Source of the DNA: Companilactobacillus kimchii DSM 13961 = JCM 10707
GTDB taxonomy: Bacteria; Bacillota; Bacilli; Lactobacillales; Lactobacillaceae
Assembly (NCBI RefSeq): GCF_001435445.1
Contig: NZ_AZDH01000026.1
Location: forward strand, 64,055-128,054
DNA length: 64,000 bases
Reading direction: 5' to 3'
Part shown: in pieces, positions 42,727 through 51,516 of the stretch
How positions within the stretch are numbered: the stretch's first letter is position 1
How the letters are laid out: the number at the start of each line of letters is the position of its first letter
Translations under genes and position numbers: made by a program
The notes under the pieces: generated by a model
Seen by the model: only the letters and a program-made list of their open reading frames with translations
Database searches by the model: none
What the model was told of the DNA's origin: nothing

Positions 42727-45429
42727 ATGGATAATAATATTTTGAATTATGTCGATAAGTACACTAAGCTCTTTTTAAAAGATTTTAGTATGCTATCTGC
42801 TCCTGTTACCGAAACTATATCAAGTGATTTGAAAATGGATAGAACCATTGTTAGCAAGCAATTAAATAAGCTATTTAAGGATGGCAAACTAGTAAAAATA
42901 AATACTAGGCCTGTTATATACCTTCATTTAGAAAATATAAATTTGAATAAGATTAAATATCTTAGCATAGAAGATTTCAAGAAAGATTATCTTTTAGAGA
43001 AAAAGAATAATGTGCTGGAGAAAATAATCGGTTGGAATGGCAGTCTTCGCTCACCAATTGATCAGGTTAAGGCTTCCTTACTTTACCCTAATAATGGATT
43101 ACCGGCTATAATTTTTGGGGAATCAGGGACTGGGAAAAGCTTTATCGTTCAGCAAGCATTTAAATATGCGCAATCAATTCATCTATTGGATAAAAGTGCA
43201 AAATTGATAATTATTAATTGTGCACAATATGCAAATAATCCGGAATTATTGTCTAGTTTGTTATTTGGTTATGTTAAAGGCGCCTACACAGGTGCAATCA
43301 AGGACAAAGTTGGGGCAATTGAATCAGCAAATAATGGAATTTTATTTTTAGATGAGGTTCATAGATTGAGTGCATCTGGTCAGGAGAAGCTATTTACATA
43401 TATGGATACAGGATCATATTCACCTGTAGGAGATGATTCGAAAATAGTACATTCTAAAACTAGATTGATGTTTGCTACGACTGAAGATGAAAGTACATTT
43501 TTAGAAACATTTTTAAGAAGAGTTCCGATTAAGATCAAACTGCCTTCTTTGGATCATAGAGGTGTATTTGAAAAAAGGTCATTGATTAATGAATTTTTTA
43601 GATCGGAAAGTAAAAGTATTCAGAAGAGAATATTTGTTTCAAATCAATGTTTGAATAAACTATATATTTATAACTATAAGGCTAATGTCGGGGAAGTTAA
43701 AAATCTAGTTAAGAATATAGTTGCTAATAAATATTCAGAAGATATTAATTCAAAGGAAATCTATATTAAGCTTATTGATTTGCCTCCCAAAATATCTGGT
43801 TATAATGGTGAATCAACATTTGGAAATCAAAATATTAATTTAAATAAAAATAGTTTTTTTAAGTTTGATGGTAATGAAAGTTTATTGAAAGATAATGACG
43901 ATAATCAATCGATTTATTACAAGATGAGAATGACTTGGAATTATATTAAAATGATGGACGAAAAACATGTACTGAGCAGAAGAAAATATATACAGATTAT
44001 TTTTGATATGACCAGACATATTCTTTATTCTTTAACTTTGCAGGAAAAGGAATTAGTTAATAATATCTCTAAGAGTATTCAAGATATATTAGATATAATG
44101 AACTTTGATGATTTGAATTTAAATAATTCATCCATATATGATTTAGCCTTGTATATCTATTATTTGATGGGAGTGAATAAGGAAAACAATTCTTCAGTTA
44201 ATAATGACAAAATATCTTTTGAATTATCACAGCTTTTTAGTAAGGAGATTAATTTAATTAAAAGATTATTGCCTTTATTAAAAGGACGCTTTGAAATTGA
44301 GTTGAGTGACAGAGATTTGTTTTGGTTGTCCGTTTTAATATCGAAAAATGATTTATCCAATGTCACTGAAACTCCAGGAATCATAATGTCCCATGGATAT
44401 GCAACCGCAAGTAGTATGGCAGATACTTGTAATAGGTTTTTAAAAAGTCCGGTCTTTTATTCAATAGATATGAAACCCGATATTTCAGAAAATAGTATGG
44501 TTAATGAATTAAAGAAAGTAATAAATAGTATGAATCCTCAGAATGGAATAATAATACTTATAGATATGGGGTCTTTGAATACCATTGTAAGGAAGGTAAA
44601 AAAGTTTTACTCTTTTCCAATTCTGATAATTAGTAATGTAAGTACGCCGATGGCATTAGATGTAGGAAATAAGATTTTAAATAATAATAGCTTTAAATCC
44701 ATTGGAGAAGATGTTAAGAAAATAGTTCCAGATAGTACTCTGTTTAATCAGAATGCTGTCAAAGATAATGTAATAATTACAACTTGTATGACAGGGATGG
44801 GAACAGCCAAACGGATAGAAAAAATTTTAAATAATAGCTTTAAAGGGATTAGAAATATTAGAATTATGGCGTTTGATTACCATGAATTAGTTAATTATAA
44901 ACGGGTAGACTTGTTCTCTAAAATCAATATACTTGCAATAGTTGGAGTAGATAATCCAAACATTACGGGAGTACCTTATTTTGGATTGGAAGAAATTATA
45001 TCTGGTGAAAAGATATCAGGATTAAAGAAAGTACTTTCTCAAGTTGTACCACAGGAACAATTGATGAGTATAGAACCACAGCTGGTTAAGAATTTTTCTT
45101 TAAATAGAATAATAGATTCATTGACAATTATTTCACCAGATAAGGTAATGCCATTAATAGAAAATTATATTGATAAATTAAAAAATGATTTAAATTTTAA
45201 TTTATCAAATAGAATTCAAATAGCCTTGTATGTCCATATTGCTAGTATGGTAGAACGAGTAATACGTGGAAATGATATAAAGCTATACAATGGCAACAAC
45301 GATAATATTATACGTGATAAATCTTTTAGTGTGATAAAAAAGGATATTAGTGTGATTCAAAAGGCATTCTCAATAAATGTTAATGATACGGAAATAGCTT
45401 ACATTAGGGATATCGTAGTTAATTTGTAG
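42727..45429 (+). CDS. LevR-type sigma-54-dependent PTS regulator
   Basis: A 900-residue multidomain activator. An N-terminal winged HTH (residues about 1-75) is followed by an AAA+ domain with Walker A GESGTGKS (131-138), the sigma-54 contact loop KGAYTGA and Walker B ILFLDEVHRL. Then come a PRD (about 395-500), an EIIA-Man-like domain with MSHGYATASS, an EIIB-like domain with TTCMTGMGTA, and a second PRD with YVHIASMVERVIRG. This is the layout of LevR, ManR and GfrR. It activates the sigma-54 promoter just after its own stop and is controlled by PTS phosphorylation. The host must carry RpoN. RBS ATGGAGGATTA. Confidence 0.94.
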   Translation: MDNNILNYVDKYTKLFLKDFSMLSAPVTETISSDLKMDRTIVSKQLNKLFKDGKLVKINTRPVIYLHLENINLNKIKYLSIEDFKKDYLLEKKNNVLEKIIGWNGSLRSPIDQVKASLLYPNNGLPAIIFGESGTGKSFIVQQAFKYAQSIHLLDKSAKLIIINCAQYANNPELLSSLLFGYVKGAYTGAIKDKVGAIESANNGILFLDEVHRLSASGQEKLFTYMDTGSYSPVGDDSKIVHSKTRLMFATTEDESTFLETFLRRVPIKIKLPSLDHRGVFEKRSLINEFFRSESKSIQKRIFVSNQCLNKLYIYNYKANVGEVKNLVKNIVANKYSEDINSKEIYIKLIDLPPKISGYNGESTFGNQNINLNKNSFFKFDGNESLLKDNDDNQSIYYKMRMTWNYIKMMDEKHVLSRRKYIQIIFDMTRHILYSLTLQEKELVNNISKSIQDILDIMNFDDLNLNNSSIYDLALYIYYLMGVNKENNSSVNNDKISFELSQLFSKEINLIKRLLPLLKGRFEIELSDRDLFWLSVLISKNDLSNVTETPGIIMSHGYATASSMADTCNRFLKSPVFYSIDMKPDISENSMVNELKKVINSMNPQNGIIILIDMGSLNTIVRKVKKFYSFPILIISNVSTPMALDVGNKILNNNSFKSIGEDVKKIVPDSTLFNQNAVKDNVIITTCMTGMGTAKRIEKILNNSFKGIRNIRIMAFDYHELVNYKRVDLFSKINILAIVGVDNPNITGVPYFGLEEIISGEKISGLKKVLSQVVPQEQLMSIEPQLVKNFSLNRIIDSLTIISPDKVMPLIENYIDKLKNDLNFNLSNRIQIALYVHIASMVERVIRGNDIKLYNGNNDNIIRDKSFSVIKKDISVIQKAFSINVNDTEIAYIRDIVVNL

Positions 45430-45469
45430 AAAAGCATGCAGTGTTCACAGAACATTGGCATGCTTTTTG
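45430..45469 (+). terminator. levR terminator
   Basis: AAAAGCATGCAGTGTT and AACATTGGCATGCTTTT form a near-complete stem around CACAG. It is followed by a short T run, and the 3' arm is also part of the sigma-54 promoter. Confidence 0.75.
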
Positions 45470-45472
45470 CTT
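45455..45472 (+). promoter_or_regulatory. Sigma-54 (-24/-12) promoter of the mannose-family PTS operon
   Basis: TTGGCATGCTTTTTGCTT matches the RpoN consensus TTGGCACGNNNNTTGCT. The invariant GG (45457-45458) and GC (45469-45470) are 10 bp apart, exactly as required. It lies between the LevR-type activator gene and the PTS operon, 34 bp before the first start codon, and overlaps the levR terminator hairpin. Confidence 0.92.
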
Positions 45473-45505
45473 ATATAAAAGTGTAAAGGTCGTGGAGGTG
45501 ATCGT

Positions 45506-45913
45506 ATGAAAAATATAATTTTAGCAACACATGGTAATTTAAGTTTTGAATTTAAAAATACTTTGGAACTTATAGTGGGAAAAACAGATAATATCGAATG
45601 TTTTGGGATGACTAAGGACAAATCTAGTGAATCTGGAAAAAAAGAATTAGGATATTTGATAGAGTCCGTTGATGAATCAAATTTAATTATATTAACGGAT
45701 TTATTTGGAGGTAGTTCAGCCAATATATGTATGGAATTGTTGCTTCAGGGCCATAAATTTAAATTATTGACGGGTTTAAATCTTCCCATGCTTTTGTCAT
45801 TAGTTACCTCAGATAATGATGATATATCAGTTAATGATTTAACAAATAAAATTATTGATTCAGCCAAGAGCGGTGTGGTTGATGTCAATAAGGCCATATC
45901 GGAAAGGAGTTAG
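45506..45913 (+). CDS. Mannose-family PTS EIIA component
   Basis: A 135-residue soluble phosphocarrier. The phosphohistidine is in IILATHGNLSFEF (His9). The fold continues with ILTDLFGGSSANICMELL, typical of EIIA-Man. It takes phosphate from HPr and passes it to the EIIB encoded 6 bp downstream. A strong GTGGAGGTGAT site precedes the ATG. It is the first gene of the sigma-54 operon EIIA-EIIB-EIIC-EIID-SIS. Confidence 0.93.
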   Translation: MKNIILATHGNLSFEFKNTLELIVGKTDNIECFGMTKDKSSESGKKELGYLIESVDESNLIILTDLFGGSSANICMELLLQGHKFKLLTGLNLPMLLSLVTSDNDDISVNDLTNKIIDSAKSGVVDVNKAISERS

Positions 45914-45919
45914 TTAATA

Positions 45920-46405
45920 ATGTTAAAACTTGTAAGAGTTGATGAAAGATTAGTGCATGGTCAGGTAGCTGTTGGATGGACGTCCGATGCGAGTGCTAAC
46001 ACAATTCTTGTAGCAAATGATGAGGCGCAAAAAGACAAAATTAAGGCAATGGCATTAGATTTAGCCAAGCCGGCAGGAGTTAATCTGTATATTCGTAGTA
46101 TTGAAGAATCTGGACCAATTGTAGAAAAATTTGCATCAGCAAAAAAAGCACAAGTTCTTGTACTTGTAAGAACCGTAAAGGATGCTTTGAAATTGATTAA
46201 AGAATCTAATGGCACAATAAAAGAACTTAATGTTGGTGGTTTAAAGTTTGAAGATGGAAAGAAAAAGTTGAATGAGTTTGTTGCAGTATCTGATCAGGAT
46301 ATAAAAGATTTGAAAGAGATCGACTCTATGGGAGTCAAATTAGATTTTAGAATGTTGCCAAGAGATAAACGCTTAGGATTAAATGACCTACTAAGGGAGG
46401 TATAA
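45920..46405 (+). CDS. Mannose-family PTS EIIB component
   Basis: A 161-residue soluble EIIB-Man/Sor protein. The phosphohistidine motif RVDERLVHGQVAVGW (His14) is at the start, then DEAQKDKIKAMAL. The C-terminus LDFRMLPRDKRLGLNDLL is usual for the family. It phosphorylates the sugar as it passes through EIIC/EIID. Start ATG with AAAGGAGTTAG upstream; 2 bp separate it from EIIC. Confidence 0.95.
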   Translation: MLKLVRVDERLVHGQVAVGWTSDASANTILVANDEAQKDKIKAMALDLAKPAGVNLYIRSIEESGPIVEKFASAKKAQVLVLVRTVKDALKLIKESNGTIKELNVGGLKFEDGKKKLNEFVAVSDQDIKDLKEIDSMGVKLDFRMLPRDKRLGLNDLLREV

Positions 46406-46407
46406 CC

Positions 46408-47217
46408 ATGGTAAAAGCACTGTTAATAGGTTTAATAGCTGGTATCGGTATTCTAGATGAAAGAATTTTGGGTTCGACATTGTTTGGTAGACCAATCGTT
46501 TTAAGCGTCTTTGTTGGAATAGCATTAGGAGATATTAAGCAGGGAATTATTATTGGCGCACAGCTTGAACTTATTTGGATGGGGATAGCAGGTATCGGCG
46601 CTGCAACACCGCCTGATTATGTCACTGGTGGTGTTATTGGTACTGCCCTTGCCATTGTATCTGGGAAGGGTATAGGAATAGCTTTGACCATTGCCGTTCC
46701 AGTCGCAGTCTTGGCACAGAGTTTGGGAACTCTTGTTAGGGTTATTAACTTATGGTTTTCTCATAGGGCAGATAAATATGCTTTAAAGGCTGATTTTAAA
46801 GGTATAAATAGAATGTTATGGATTCCTGCTTTTTTATTCTTCTTAAGTGCCTTTTTACCAACATTTTTGGCAATGTTATTAGGTGCATCAAAAATAAATC
46901 TTATTATTAATGCAATTCCCAAAGTAATTATCGATGGTCTTACAATAGCCGGAAATCTTCTACCGGCAGTTGGATTTGGACTTTTGTTAGACATGTTATT
47001 CTCCAAAAAGTTGTTTGTGTTTTTCTTCTTAGGATTCTTTATTTGTTCTTATTTCAATATTGGAATTACTGGAATAGCTATTTTAGCCACTTGTATAGCT
47101 TTGATAATTAGTATCTTCGGAGATAAAGGAGATAATAGCCATCACGATAGTGGAGACTCATCTGACAAGAAAGATGTTAATAATGGTTTGACGGAAGGAG
47201 ATATCGACTTTGAATAA
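46408..47217 (+). CDS. Mannose-family PTS EIIC component
   Basis: A 269-residue membrane permease subunit. The conserved EIIC-Man stretch GIIIGAQLELIWMGIAGIGAATPPDYVTG is near residues 50-80, with about eight hydrophobic segments in total. The hydrophilic C-terminal tail (HHDSGDSSDKKDVNNG) is somewhat long. It forms the sugar channel together with EIID. GGGAGGTATAACC precedes the ATG. It overlaps the EIID gene by 8 bp. Confidence 0.94.
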   Translation: MVKALLIGLIAGIGILDERILGSTLFGRPIVLSVFVGIALGDIKQGIIIGAQLELIWMGIAGIGAATPPDYVTGGVIGTALAIVSGKGIGIALTIAVPVAVLAQSLGTLVRVINLWFSHRADKYALKADFKGINRMLWIPAFLFFLSAFLPTFLAMLLGASKINLIINAIPKVIIDGLTIAGNLLPAVGFGLLLDMLFSKKLFVFFFLGFFICSYFNIGITGIAILATCIALIISIFGDKGDNSHHDSGDSSDKKDVNNGLTEGDIDFE

Positions 47218-48016
47218 TAAGATTACTAAAAAAGAATTGAGATCCGTCTTTTGGCGTTCATTTGCTCTTCAAGGAGCATTTAATTATGAGAAAATGCAAA
47301 ACATTGGATATGCATTTTCTATGGAACCAATTATAAAAAAATTGTATTCCAATAAAGATGATCAAGCGGCTGCATTAACTCGACATCTTGCATTATTTAA
47401 TTGTACCCCTGCAATGACCCCAGCTATTTTGGGGATAACTACTGCTATGGAAGAACAATATTCTGATGATTCAAATAAAATGGATCCAGACTCTATTAAC
47501 TCAGTTAAAGCAGCACTCATGGCTCCATTAGCTGGAGTTGGAGATTCATTATTATTTGGTACTTTTAGAGTTATTGCAGCTGGTATTGGTGCTTCCTTTG
47601 CTAAACAGGGGAGTATATTAGGACCAATTTTATTTTTACTTCTATATAATATTCCAGCTTGGTTATTAAGAATTTATGGATTGTCTTATGGGTATAAATG
47701 GGGAGTCAATTCATTAGAGAAAATACAAAAAAATGGTGTAATGAATCAAATTATGTCAATTGTTGGAATAATTGGAATGATGGTTGTTGGAGGAATGGTG
47801 GCAACAATGTTACCAGTCAAAACAACATTAAAGTTCAGTATGTCAGGCGCAACTGTTAAACTTCAGAGTATTTTTAATCAAATTATTCCTAACTTATTAC
47901 CACTTGTAGTAACTTTATTAGTCTTTTGGTTAATTAGAAAGAAAGTAAGTATTTCTAAATTAACAGTTGCTGTATTAATCTTAGGTATTTTATTACATGT
48001 TATTGGAATTCTATAA
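47210..48016 (+). CDS. Mannose-family PTS EIID component
   Basis: A 268-residue EIID-Man protein. The N-terminal cytoplasmic part contains the family signature SFALQGAFNYEKMQNIGYAFSM (residues about 16-37). Then come ALMAPLAGVGDSLLFGTFRVI and C-terminal membrane segments. The start is TTG (47210) with GGAAGGAGATATC upstream, lying inside the EIIC end, so translation is coupled. It completes the A-B-C-D permease set. Substrate specificity cannot be read from the sequence. Confidence 0.93.
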   Translation: MNNKITKKELRSVFWRSFALQGAFNYEKMQNIGYAFSMEPIIKKLYSNKDDQAAALTRHLALFNCTPAMTPAILGITTAMEEQYSDDSNKMDPDSINSVKAALMAPLAGVGDSLLFGTFRVIAAGIGASFAKQGSILGPILFLLLYNIPAWLLRIYGLSYGYKWGVNSLEKIQKNGVMNQIMSIVGIIGMMVVGGMVATMLPVKTTLKFSMSGATVKLQSIFNQIIPNLLPLVVTLLVFWLIRKKVSISKLTVAVLILGILLHVIGIL

Positions 48017-48036
48017 TATTACGAGGAGAAATAATT

Positions 48037-49095
48037 ATGAATTTAATTCAAAAGTATATTCAGGAAACACCAGATCAATTAAACAAGGTAATTAAAGGAT
48101 CAGAAAAGTTATTTTCTGATGTAAAAGGAAGAAAGGTAAATAAAATTATTATTACTGGATCAGGAACAAGCTATCATTCAGGATTACAAATGCAAGAGGT
48201 TATGAGAAAGAGAACGGGAGTCGAGGTATATGCGTTCTATCCATTTATGATTACACCAGAAGTCTTTATGTCTGATAGTAGCCATACTTTATTTATCGGT
48301 ATCTCTCAAGGTGGAAGTAGTTTAAGTACATTTGATGCCATGAAAATTGCTAAGGACAATGGCTGTATAATTGCTACAATGGCAGGAGAAAAGAATGCTT
48401 ATATTGATCAATTAGCAGATGATATTTTAACTGTCAATATTGGTGAGGAACATGCAGGTGCTAAAACTAAGGGCTTTTATGCTACAAAGTTAAATTTACT
48501 ATTACTAGCAGATTACATTGGTTTAGAAAATGGTAATTTATCTGAAGCGGAATTCAATAATGACATTTCTAATTTGGGAAAAACTTTAGATCAATTTTCT
48601 AGAGCATATAAAAATGCGTTTGATTGGGTTGAGGAGCATAAAGTAAAGCTTTCTAAAATGGACAATCTTCGTGTAGTTGGGCCGTCGGCATTGTATGGAG
48701 ATGTACTGGAAGATGCATTAAAAATTTTAGAAACATGTAGAATTCCAGTAACTGGATATGATTTTGATGAATTTATTCATGGCATTTATAATGCAATTGA
48801 TGAAAAGTCAACCATTTTTATTCTTGATGATGGAACAGAGCCTAGAGTTAAAAGAATGGTTGAAGTATTAGGAGATTGGACAAATAATATTTATGTTATA
48901 AATATCAATGTTGCAAAGTATGATAATGGATTTGGATATGGTGTTAATGTTCCCAAAGATTTTGAAACATTTATTTTTCCAATGTTATTACAAGTAATGG
49001 CATCATCAGTTCCTGAGCTAATGGGAGTGGATCCAAGTGAACCTAAGGACCCTAATTTCCATATGAAATTAGGAAGTAAAAAATATAATCATTAA
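48037..49095 (+). CDS. SIS-domain sugar isomerase/deglycase (FrlB/GfrE/AgaS-like)
   Basis: A 352-residue protein with two SIS domains, like the isomerase half of GlmS. SIS 1 has ITGSGTSYHSGLQMQ and GISQGGSSLSTFDAMK (residues about 41-115). SIS 2 starts near residue 205 (RVVGPSALYGDVLEDALKILE). Related enzymes split fructoselysine or glucoselysine 6-phosphate (FrlB, GfrE/F) or deaminate amino-sugar phosphates (AgaS). Its place after a sigma-54-controlled mannose-type PTS strongly resembles the Salmonella gfr operon. Only one SIS gene and no kinase are present, in keeping with PTS phosphorylation. RBS ACGAGGAGAA. Confidence 0.88.
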   Translation: MNLIQKYIQETPDQLNKVIKGSEKLFSDVKGRKVNKIIITGSGTSYHSGLQMQEVMRKRTGVEVYAFYPFMITPEVFMSDSSHTLFIGISQGGSSLSTFDAMKIAKDNGCIIATMAGEKNAYIDQLADDILTVNIGEEHAGAKTKGFYATKLNLLLLADYIGLENGNLSEAEFNNDISNLGKTLDQFSRAYKNAFDWVEEHKVKLSKMDNLRVVGPSALYGDVLEDALKILETCRIPVTGYDFDEFIHGIYNAIDEKSTIFILDDGTEPRVKRMVEVLGDWTNNIYVININVAKYDNGFGYGVNVPKDFETFIFPMLLQVMASSVPELMGVDPSEPKDPNFHMKLGSKKYNH

Positions 49096-49107
49096 AATTA
49101 AGTAATT

Positions 49108-49158
49108 GAAAAAGGGAATCACTATGAATTTTCAACGTCATAGTGGTTCCTTTATTTT
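49108..49158. terminator. Bidirectional terminator between SIS and GNAT genes
   Basis: AAAGGGAATCACTATGA and TCATAGTGGTTCCTTT form the stem, with T-rich flanks on both strands. It overlaps the GNAT stop codon. Confidence 0.82.
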
Positions 49159-49634
49159 GTAAAGATTATTTCATCCAAATCTCCATAAGCAGTATGTTCA
49201 ACTAATTTTTCTTCAGTAGATTCGAATCCAAACATTTCATAAAAGGCTTGAGCAATCAGATTATCTTTTAGAACAATCAGATAAAATTTATTGAAGTCAT
49301 TTTGTAAAATATTTAGAGCAGATTGGAAGAGTTTTTGACCAATGCCTTGATGTTGAAATTCGGGTAAGACATAGATCGAATAGATTTCTCCATAACCGAC
49401 ATAATTTTTCCGACGTGCTGGTCCATAGGTACAGACACCGACTATCTTTCCATTAACGGTGGCAATTAAGGTATTGTTGACACGTTCTTCAGGATGCCAA
49501 ATATCGGTTGTCAAGTGATCTAAAAACGATTGTGGAACGATACCGATATATGCGTAATTCCAAGTTTGATAGTAAACTTCCTTGATAGCTTTAAAATCAG
49601 TTTGTTGAGTGGCTTTGACTATTTCAAAATTCAT
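49152..49634 (-). CDS. GNAT family N-acetyltransferase
   Basis: A 160-residue acetyltransferase. The acetyl-CoA loop is QHQGIGQKLFQSAL (near residue 95), preceded by IYSIYVLPEF and followed by VLKDNLIAQAFYEMFGFE. The substrate is unknown. The frame extends further upstream into brnQ, but the ATG at 49634 lies 2 bp after the brnQ stop with GAGATT near it, so it is translated as the second gene of the brnQ operon and shares its isoleucine T-box control. Confidence 0.88.
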   Translation of the reverse strand: MNFEIVKATQQTDFKAIKEVYYQTWNYAYIGIVPQSFLDHLTTDIWHPEERVNNTLIATVNGKIVGVCTYGPARRKNYVGYGEIYSIYVLPEFQHQGIGQKLFQSALNILQNDFNKFYLIVLKDNLIAQAFYEMFGFESTEEKLVEHTAYGDLDEIIFTK

Positions 49635-49635
49635 T

Positions 49636-51048
49636 TTAATCTCGACTTTCAACGGTATTGTTGACACTTGCAAAGTTGCCCATTTTTCCGATAACTAAGC
49701 CTAATACGAATCCGGCTAATGTTAATGTGACCCAGCCCAATCCTAAGTTTGCCAATGGGATGTATTGATGATAGTATCTCAAAGCCAATTTGACAAAAGC
49801 TAGGTTAGTGACAGCTGCAGGTGAGGCATTCAACATATCGAAGATAGCAGGTAGAATTGTGAATGCAATGGTCATTTTGTATACTACGCCAGCATAAGGT
49901 TTAGCGTGGACAGTTAAAGAAGCTAAAATTAGAGCCAATGATAAAGGATACAGAAGCATCAGTACTGGCAATGACCAAGCAATGATATTATCAAGTCCCG
50001 CATTAGCGACGATAAATGATAGGAAGGTTGTAACTCGTAACCAAGCTAGATAACTAACTTTAGGGAATAACTTGTGGAAATCTTGTGAGAATGAAGCGAC
50101 TAATCCCATAGCTGTGGTGAAAACTCCTAAAGTAACTAAAACGCCAAGAAAGGCTGTTCCAAAGCTACCGAAATAATAGTTAACAATGCTTGAAAGAGCA
50201 TCTCCACCATTAGCCGATAAGTTCATTTTATTTAAACTAAAGGCACCTAATAATACTAATCCAAAATAAACTAGGATTTCTAAACTGATACTTAAAGAAC
50301 CAGCCTTAGCAGTTAAACGAGACATCTCTTTATCCTTATATCCTAAACCTCTAACGGCATGAACAAAGGTAACACTTAAAGCTAATAGAGCGACAGCATC
50401 GATGGTGTTGTAACCCTCGAGTAAACCATTGACGGAAGGATTAGTTTGATAAGCTGAGGTTGGCATATGGTTCAAACCACCCATAGGCTTTAGAAAAGCC
50501 ACGATGAAGATAATTGCCAATAAGACTAAGAAAATCGTATTAAGATATTTTCCAACATATTTTAATAATTGACTCTGATGGACCGTTAAAACGTAAGCTA
50601 ATCCGAAAAAAAGAGCAGTGAATAAGAACATACCAACAGTGTTGAATTTTGCAGGTAAGAAAGGTTTAGCTGCCATTTCATAGGCCATAGCGGCAGTTCT
50701 TGGCGTTCCAAAGAATGGTCCAATTGTCAAATGAACAAGAACTAAAAAGATAGCAGCATAATATTTACCAACTGGTCTAGCTAAATCATAGAGGCCATCA
50801 CTCTTAGTAACGACGACTGCCAAGATAGCTAGTAATGGGAATAAAGAACCAGAAACAGCGAATCCTAAAGCTGCTGGGAACCAGTTATTACCAGAAAGTT
50901 GTCCTAAGTGAATTGGGAAAATTAAGTTACCTGATCCAAAGAACATTCCAAAGATCAATGAACTAACAATCAATAGATGCCAAACTTTGTGTTTGGGTTT
51001 AGCTTCCCCTGAAAAATTATAATTAAAATCATCTTGCATATGATACAC
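49636..51048 (-). CDS. brnQ: Branched-chain amino acid permease BrnQ
   Basis: A 470-residue sodium-coupled importer of isoleucine, leucine and valine with about 12 membrane segments. The N-terminal family motif is FGSGNLIFPIHLGQLSG (residues about 40-56), followed by GPFFGTPRTAAMAYEM. The length is slightly above the usual 440 because of a soluble N-terminus (MYHMQDDFNYNFSGEAKPKH). AAGGGGTGTG precedes the ATG. An isoleucine-type T-box leader with its own promoter lies 150-400 bp upstream, so expression rises when tRNA-Ile is uncharged. Confidence 0.94.
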   Translation of the reverse strand: MYHMQDDFNYNFSGEAKPKHKVWHLLIVSSLIFGMFFGSGNLIFPIHLGQLSGNNWFPAALGFAVSGSLFPLLAILAVVVTKSDGLYDLARPVGKYYAAIFLVLVHLTIGPFFGTPRTAAMAYEMAAKPFLPAKFNTVGMFLFTALFFGLAYVLTVHQSQLLKYVGKYLNTIFLVLLAIIFIVAFLKPMGGLNHMPTSAYQTNPSVNGLLEGYNTIDAVALLALSVTFVHAVRGLGYKDKEMSRLTAKAGSLSISLEILVYFGLVLLGAFSLNKMNLSANGGDALSSIVNYYFGSFGTAFLGVLVTLGVFTTAMGLVASFSQDFHKLFPKVSYLAWLRVTTFLSFIVANAGLDNIIAWSLPVLMLLYPLSLALILASLTVHAKPYAGVVYKMTIAFTILPAIFDMLNASPAAVTNLAFVKLALRYYHQYIPLANLGLGWVTLTLAGFVLGLVIGKMGNFASVNNTVESRD

Positions 51049-51107
51049 ACCCCTTTTTTTAATAATATAGATATTTGAAATGAGGATTTTCTTTCTACGT
51101 TATGGAG

Positions 51108-51201
51108 CGCCTTTAAATGCTTGAAATCAAAAGGCAAGGAATACGGGCATCCTTAGATGCCCCCATAATAGTCTCTAGAGTGACAAAGTCACTAAGAGAC
51201 T
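51108..51201 (-). promoter_or_regulatory. Three consecutive hairpins between the T-box terminator and brnQ
   Basis: Three stems follow each other: AGTCTCT/AGAGACT enclosing GTGAC/GTCAC (51170-51201), GGGCATC/GATGCCC (51145-51162), and GCCTTTT/AAAGGC (about 51108-51135). None has a T run, so they are not plain terminators. They make up most of the 5' region between the riboswitch and the gene. The 468-bp gap before brnQ is fully taken up by these, the T-box and its promoter. Confidence 0.6.
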
Positions 51202-51203
51202 AT

Positions 51204-51456
51204 AAAAAAGAGCCCTTCTCCAACTAAGGAAAAGGGCTCAAGTAGAACGGTACCACCTTTTTTGAGTATTCAAAAAAATACTCACTCACTTAACGGACAA
51301 TCATCCGCTAGCCTGATAATGGTGGCAACCACGAAAACCTACATTTCGGCCTCGAACTCAGAAATGATTTTCGAAATTCCTGTTACGGTCACTTTGCACT
51401 TAACGTGACTCACTTGGCGAATTCAGGATTCCTACTTTTTTCTTCAACGTTTAATG
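51204..51456 (-). promoter_or_regulatory. T-box leader, isoleucine-specifying, upstream of brnQ
   Basis: On the minus strand an AGTA motif (near 51435) and the opposite GAAAATCATTTC frame the specifier loop, giving specifier ATC (forward 51366-51368, isoleucine) followed by A. The T-box core AAAGGTGGTACCG is at about 51250-51262. The terminator GAGCCCTTTTCC with GGAGAAGGGCTC and TTTTTT is at 51204-51240. Uncharged tRNA-Ile should promote read-through into brnQ and the GNAT gene. Confidence 0.88.
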
Positions 51457-51461
51457 ACTGT

Positions 51462-51490
51462 ATTATAGGCATTCATGATTATAATATCAA
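51462..51490 (-). promoter_or_regulatory. Promoter of the brnQ T-box transcript
   Basis: On the minus strand TTGATA (forward 51485-51490), a 17-bp spacer and a perfect TATAAT (forward 51462-51467) lie a few bases before the T-box. Confidence 0.8.
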
Positions 51491-51516
51491 GTATTTTTCT
51501 AATTTTATTATAATAA

